Shown in pieces: positions 3,679-5,596 of a stretch of 5,596 nt of DNA; position 1 is the stretch's first letter, and each line of letters begins with the position of its first letter. Position numbers and translations under genes: made by a program. The stretch is from assembly GCA_017423885.1 (NCBI GenBank), contig JAFPCJ010000128.1, forward strand, positions 1 through 5,596. Direction: 5' to 3'. This stretch comes from Clostridia bacterium (GTDB lineage Bacteria > Bacillota_A > Clostridia > Oscillospirales > Acutalibacteraceae). The notes under the pieces are model-generated. The model did no database searches, was not told where the DNA came from, and was given only the letters and a program-made list of their open reading frames with translations.

Positions 3679-5596
3679 ATGTTAAAGTTCAAGAAAATCA
3701 CAGCAATTCTCTTGGCAGTAGCTTTACTGCTCGGAGCAATGCCTTTCGCTTTGTTGGCGAGCGCTGAAGGCACTGCTTCTGCCGATCTTGAAATTATAGG
3801 CTCGGCAAAATTTTACGGCAATAACAATGTTGCCGCAAATAATGGTTATTGGATATTTGAGAAAGGAGATGACGGATACTACGGTATCAAGGAGGCAACC
3901 TCCGGCGGCTATCTTACTGTTGTAGACGGTGCACTTGCTATCGCCGTTAAGAAAGATGGCGTTGCCGCCCAACGTTGGGAAGTCGGCGACTGGTACGGAC
4001 GCTTTATTTATCTTAAAAACGTTGCTACCGGAACATTTATTTATTCGGTTAACGGTATCGGTCTTACCGGTGATGGCAATACCCTTGGTTTCTGGGAAGA
4101 GGGCGTAATTCCTCAGCATCCCGGTAACGGCACATCTTCACCGAATACTCTTGAGCATTATACCGAAATTGTTGAGGGCAAGAAGTATTCAATAGGTAAC
4201 GTTCAGTGGAACGGTCACATGCTCGGAGCAGAGATCACTGTTGAGTATGAAGCAGAGTTTAATGCGATCGATACCGATGTTCGTGTTGACACTGCCGACA
4301 AGGGCGGATATTGGAAGTTAGAAGGTTCGGACGGTTATTATCTCATTAAAAATGATGCAACCGGCTATTATCTTGGCGCAACCGATACTCAGATAGTTCT
4401 TAAGGCGAAGGTTGATAAGACCTGCTATTGGTATTTGAGCGACAGAGGCAACGGACAGACCAGAATAAAGAATATTGCAACCGGTCTTGATCTGTATTTG
4501 GCTGATAACGCTTCATTGGTAGAAAATAGCACTGCACAGTGGTATACCCCTTGGTTTGTTGACGAGGCAGGTAACGATGTTAACTTTGCTGATCTCAAGA
4601 CAGGCGTAAATTACATAATAAATAACAGTGAGTATAGAGATCACTGCCTTGCAATTCCGGCAGATAAGATTCCCGAGCCCGAGCTTGAGATAACCGGTAA
4701 CACAAAGCTTTACGGTGACGCAAGCACTGTTTCGGATAACAGCGGTTATTGGATGTTTGAAAAGGGTAACGGCTACTGGCGCATTAAGGAAGCAGAAACA
4801 GGCTATTATCTTTCTGATGTTGAAGGAGCACTTGTACTTGCAAAGGGTAATAGCACAGCTAAATCTCAGCGTTGGGAGATCGGCGATTGGTACGGAACAT
4901 ATATTTATATTAAGAATATTTACGCTAATTCCTATATTTTTGTAGGTGGCGGTGTTGGATTACAGGCTGACGGAAACACACTCGGTATATGGCCTGAATC
5001 CGAGGTTCCTGCCTACGGTAACGGCAATGGCTCGGCTTCTACAAATACTCTTGAGAATAATACCGATATTGTTGCCGGAGAAAAGTACATGATCGGTAAT
5101 GTACAATGGGAAAGCAACTTCCTCGGTGCTGATATAACGGTTGAACCCGAAGAGCCTGATGTTCCTGAAGAGCCCGAGGTTCCCGAAGAGCCTGAGACCA
5201 TCTATGAGGACACTGCGTTCTCGAATGCTGCGTCTGCATTCTTGCAGAACGGTTATTGGATCTTCGTTGATCAGGGCGAGGGCGTTGTAAGCATTAAGAA
5301 TGCTGCTACCGAAAAGTACCTCGCAGTTGTTGACGGAGCCACCTGCTTGCTTGATTACAACGCTGCTGATGACCGTCAGCTGTGGACATTCGGCGAGTAT
5401 AACGGTGAGGTAAATCTCAGAAATGTTGCAACCCAACAGTACCTCAATGCTTCGGCTCAAGCAGGCGGTGCAACACTTGAAAACATTCTCATTCTTGATG
5501 CCAATATTAAAAATACGGTACTTGGTCAGCATCAGCAAAACCCCGATTTTACATATAACCCCGGTCAGGATGAGCAGGGCACGGCAATACTTGTAA
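3679..5596 (+). CDS. Secreted multi-module ricin-type beta-trefoil-like (lectin-like) protein, 3'-partial
   Basis: One frame runs from ATG 3679 to the right edge without a stop (639 codons seen), so the C-terminus, any anchor and any catalytic domain are unknown. Residues 1-29 are a classical signal peptide: Lys3, Lys5 and Lys6, a hydrophobic core, and a likely cut after ALLASA (Ala29), so the product is exported. At least four modules follow, at about 32-190, 191-334, 335-489 and 508-612. Each opens with a GYW tripeptide (56, 210, 356, 525). Each carries ricin-like signatures of the form Y-x-I-K-N-x-A-T-G-x-Y-L, and modules 1, 3 and 4 carry a QxW motif (QRW 98-100, QRW 397-399, QLW 567-569; module 2 has CYW 249-251). 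Modules 1 and 3 are near-copies. A Pro/Glu linker (490-507) precedes module 4. The ricin-B-like fold usually binds glycans; binding is inferred. It is divergent from the AraC gene and probably its target. Not recognised as a named protein. Confidence 0.85.
   Translation, partial: MLKFKKITAILLAVALLLGAMPFALLASAEGTASADLEIIGSAKFYGNNNVAANNGYWIFEKGDDGYYGIKEATSGGYLTVVDGALAIAVKKDGVAAQRWEVGDWYGRFIYLKNVATGTFIYSVNGIGLTGDGNTLGFWEEGVIPQHPGNGTSSPNTLEHYTEIVEGKKYSIGNVQWNGHMLGAEITVEYEAEFNAIDTDVRVDTADKGGYWKLEGSDGYYLIKNDATGYYLGATDTQIVLKAKVDKTCYWYLSDRGNGQTRIKNIATGLDLYLADNASLVENSTAQWYTPWFVDEAGNDVNFADLKTGVNYIINNSEYRDHCLAIPADKIPEPELEITGNTKLYGDASTVSDNSGYWMFEKGNGYWRIKEAETGYYLSDVEGALVLAKGNSTAKSQRWEIGDWYGTYIYIKNIYANSYIFVGGGVGLQADGNTLGIWPESEVPAYGNGNGSASTNTLENNTDIVAGEKYMIGNVQWESNFLGADITVEPEEPDVPEEPEVPEEPETIYEDTAFSNAASAFLQNGYWIFVDQGEGVVSIKNAATEKYLAVVDGATCLLDYNAADDRQLWTFGEYNGEVNLRNVATQQYLNASAQAGGATLENILILDANIKNTVLGQHQQNPDFTYNPGQDEQGTAILV
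3829..5145 (+). repeat. Internal coding duplication, modules 1 and 3, 900 bp period
   Basis: Residues 51-189 (3829-4245) align with residues 351-489 (4729-5145) at about half identity by hand alignment, with only one- or two-residue gaps. Shared blocks include VGDWYG/IGDWYG, GDGNTLG/ADGNTLG, IGNVQW and ITVE. The offset is 300 residues over most of the length. Module 2, between them, is a more distant relative of the same fold. Confidence 0.75.
5146..5199 (+). repeat. Three tandem 18 bp repeats encoding a Pro/Glu linker
   Basis: Three consecutive six-residue units, PEEPDV, PEEPEV and PEEPET (residues 490-507), are encoded by near-identical 18 bp repeats. This is a stiff, acidic, extended spacer of the type found between domains of secreted and cell-surface proteins. 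It separates modules 1-3 from module 4. Such arrays can change copy number by slippage. Confidence 0.85.

Noticed and set aside
3570..4119. Two minus-strand open frames over the promoter and 5' part of the secreted protein gene
   Set aside because: They overlap the signal-peptide region and module 1 antisense, match no family, and lack start signals.
4960..5538. Minus-strand open frame of 192 codons opposite the secreted protein
   Set aside because: It lies wholly antisense to the strong repeat-protein frame, has no ribosome binding site or domain, and is explained by the codon use of the real gene. The Ser/Gly-rich shadow at 5013-5201 is the complement of the PEEP linker.

Overview
The window looks like chromosomal DNA of a low-to-mid GC Gram-positive anaerobe, most likely a gut-type Clostridia (Oscillospiraceae/Ruminococcus-like). 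The signs are strong AGGAGG-type ribosome binding sites, a TTG start, TATAAT promoters, a bacillus-type dCMP deaminase, and a secreted ricin-like repeat protein next to an AraC regulator. The genus is inferred; no rRNA or marker gene is present.

Region 1 (1-2373, + strand) is a metabolic cluster. It holds the C-terminal majority of a HAD-superfamily phosphatase of the phosphoglycolate-phosphatase type, a 12-helix MFS transporter that overlaps it by 19 nt and is translationally coupled, and a deoxycytidylate (dCMP) deaminase 35 nt further on with its own possible promoter. The HAD protein lacks a readable DxDGT nucleophile motif at the extreme left edge. The first ~100 bases look frame-disrupted, either an edge error or real decay.

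Region 2 (2374-2589) is a 216 bp convergent intergenic stretch. It carries a compact palindromic element with two mutually exclusive hairpins (2459-2500) and a strong bidirectional intrinsic terminator (2524-2563).

Region 3 (2590-5596) is a divergent regulator/target pair. An AraC-family regulator (cupin sensor plus two C-terminal helix-turn-helix units) reads leftward. A large secreted protein reads rightward and runs off the right edge after 639 codons. That protein has a signal peptide and at least four tandem ricin-B/beta-trefoil-like modules. Modules 1 and 3 are an internal duplication with a 300-residue period, and a Pro/Glu linker separates modules 3 and 4. The 165 bp between the two starts carries two identical GCAAAATTGC sites 69 bp apart, one over the -35 of each gene, plus a third CAAAATT copy. 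The working model is that the AraC protein senses a ligand, perhaps a sugar, and controls both itself and the secreted carbohydrate-binding-like protein, whose promoter has a perfect -10 but no good -35.
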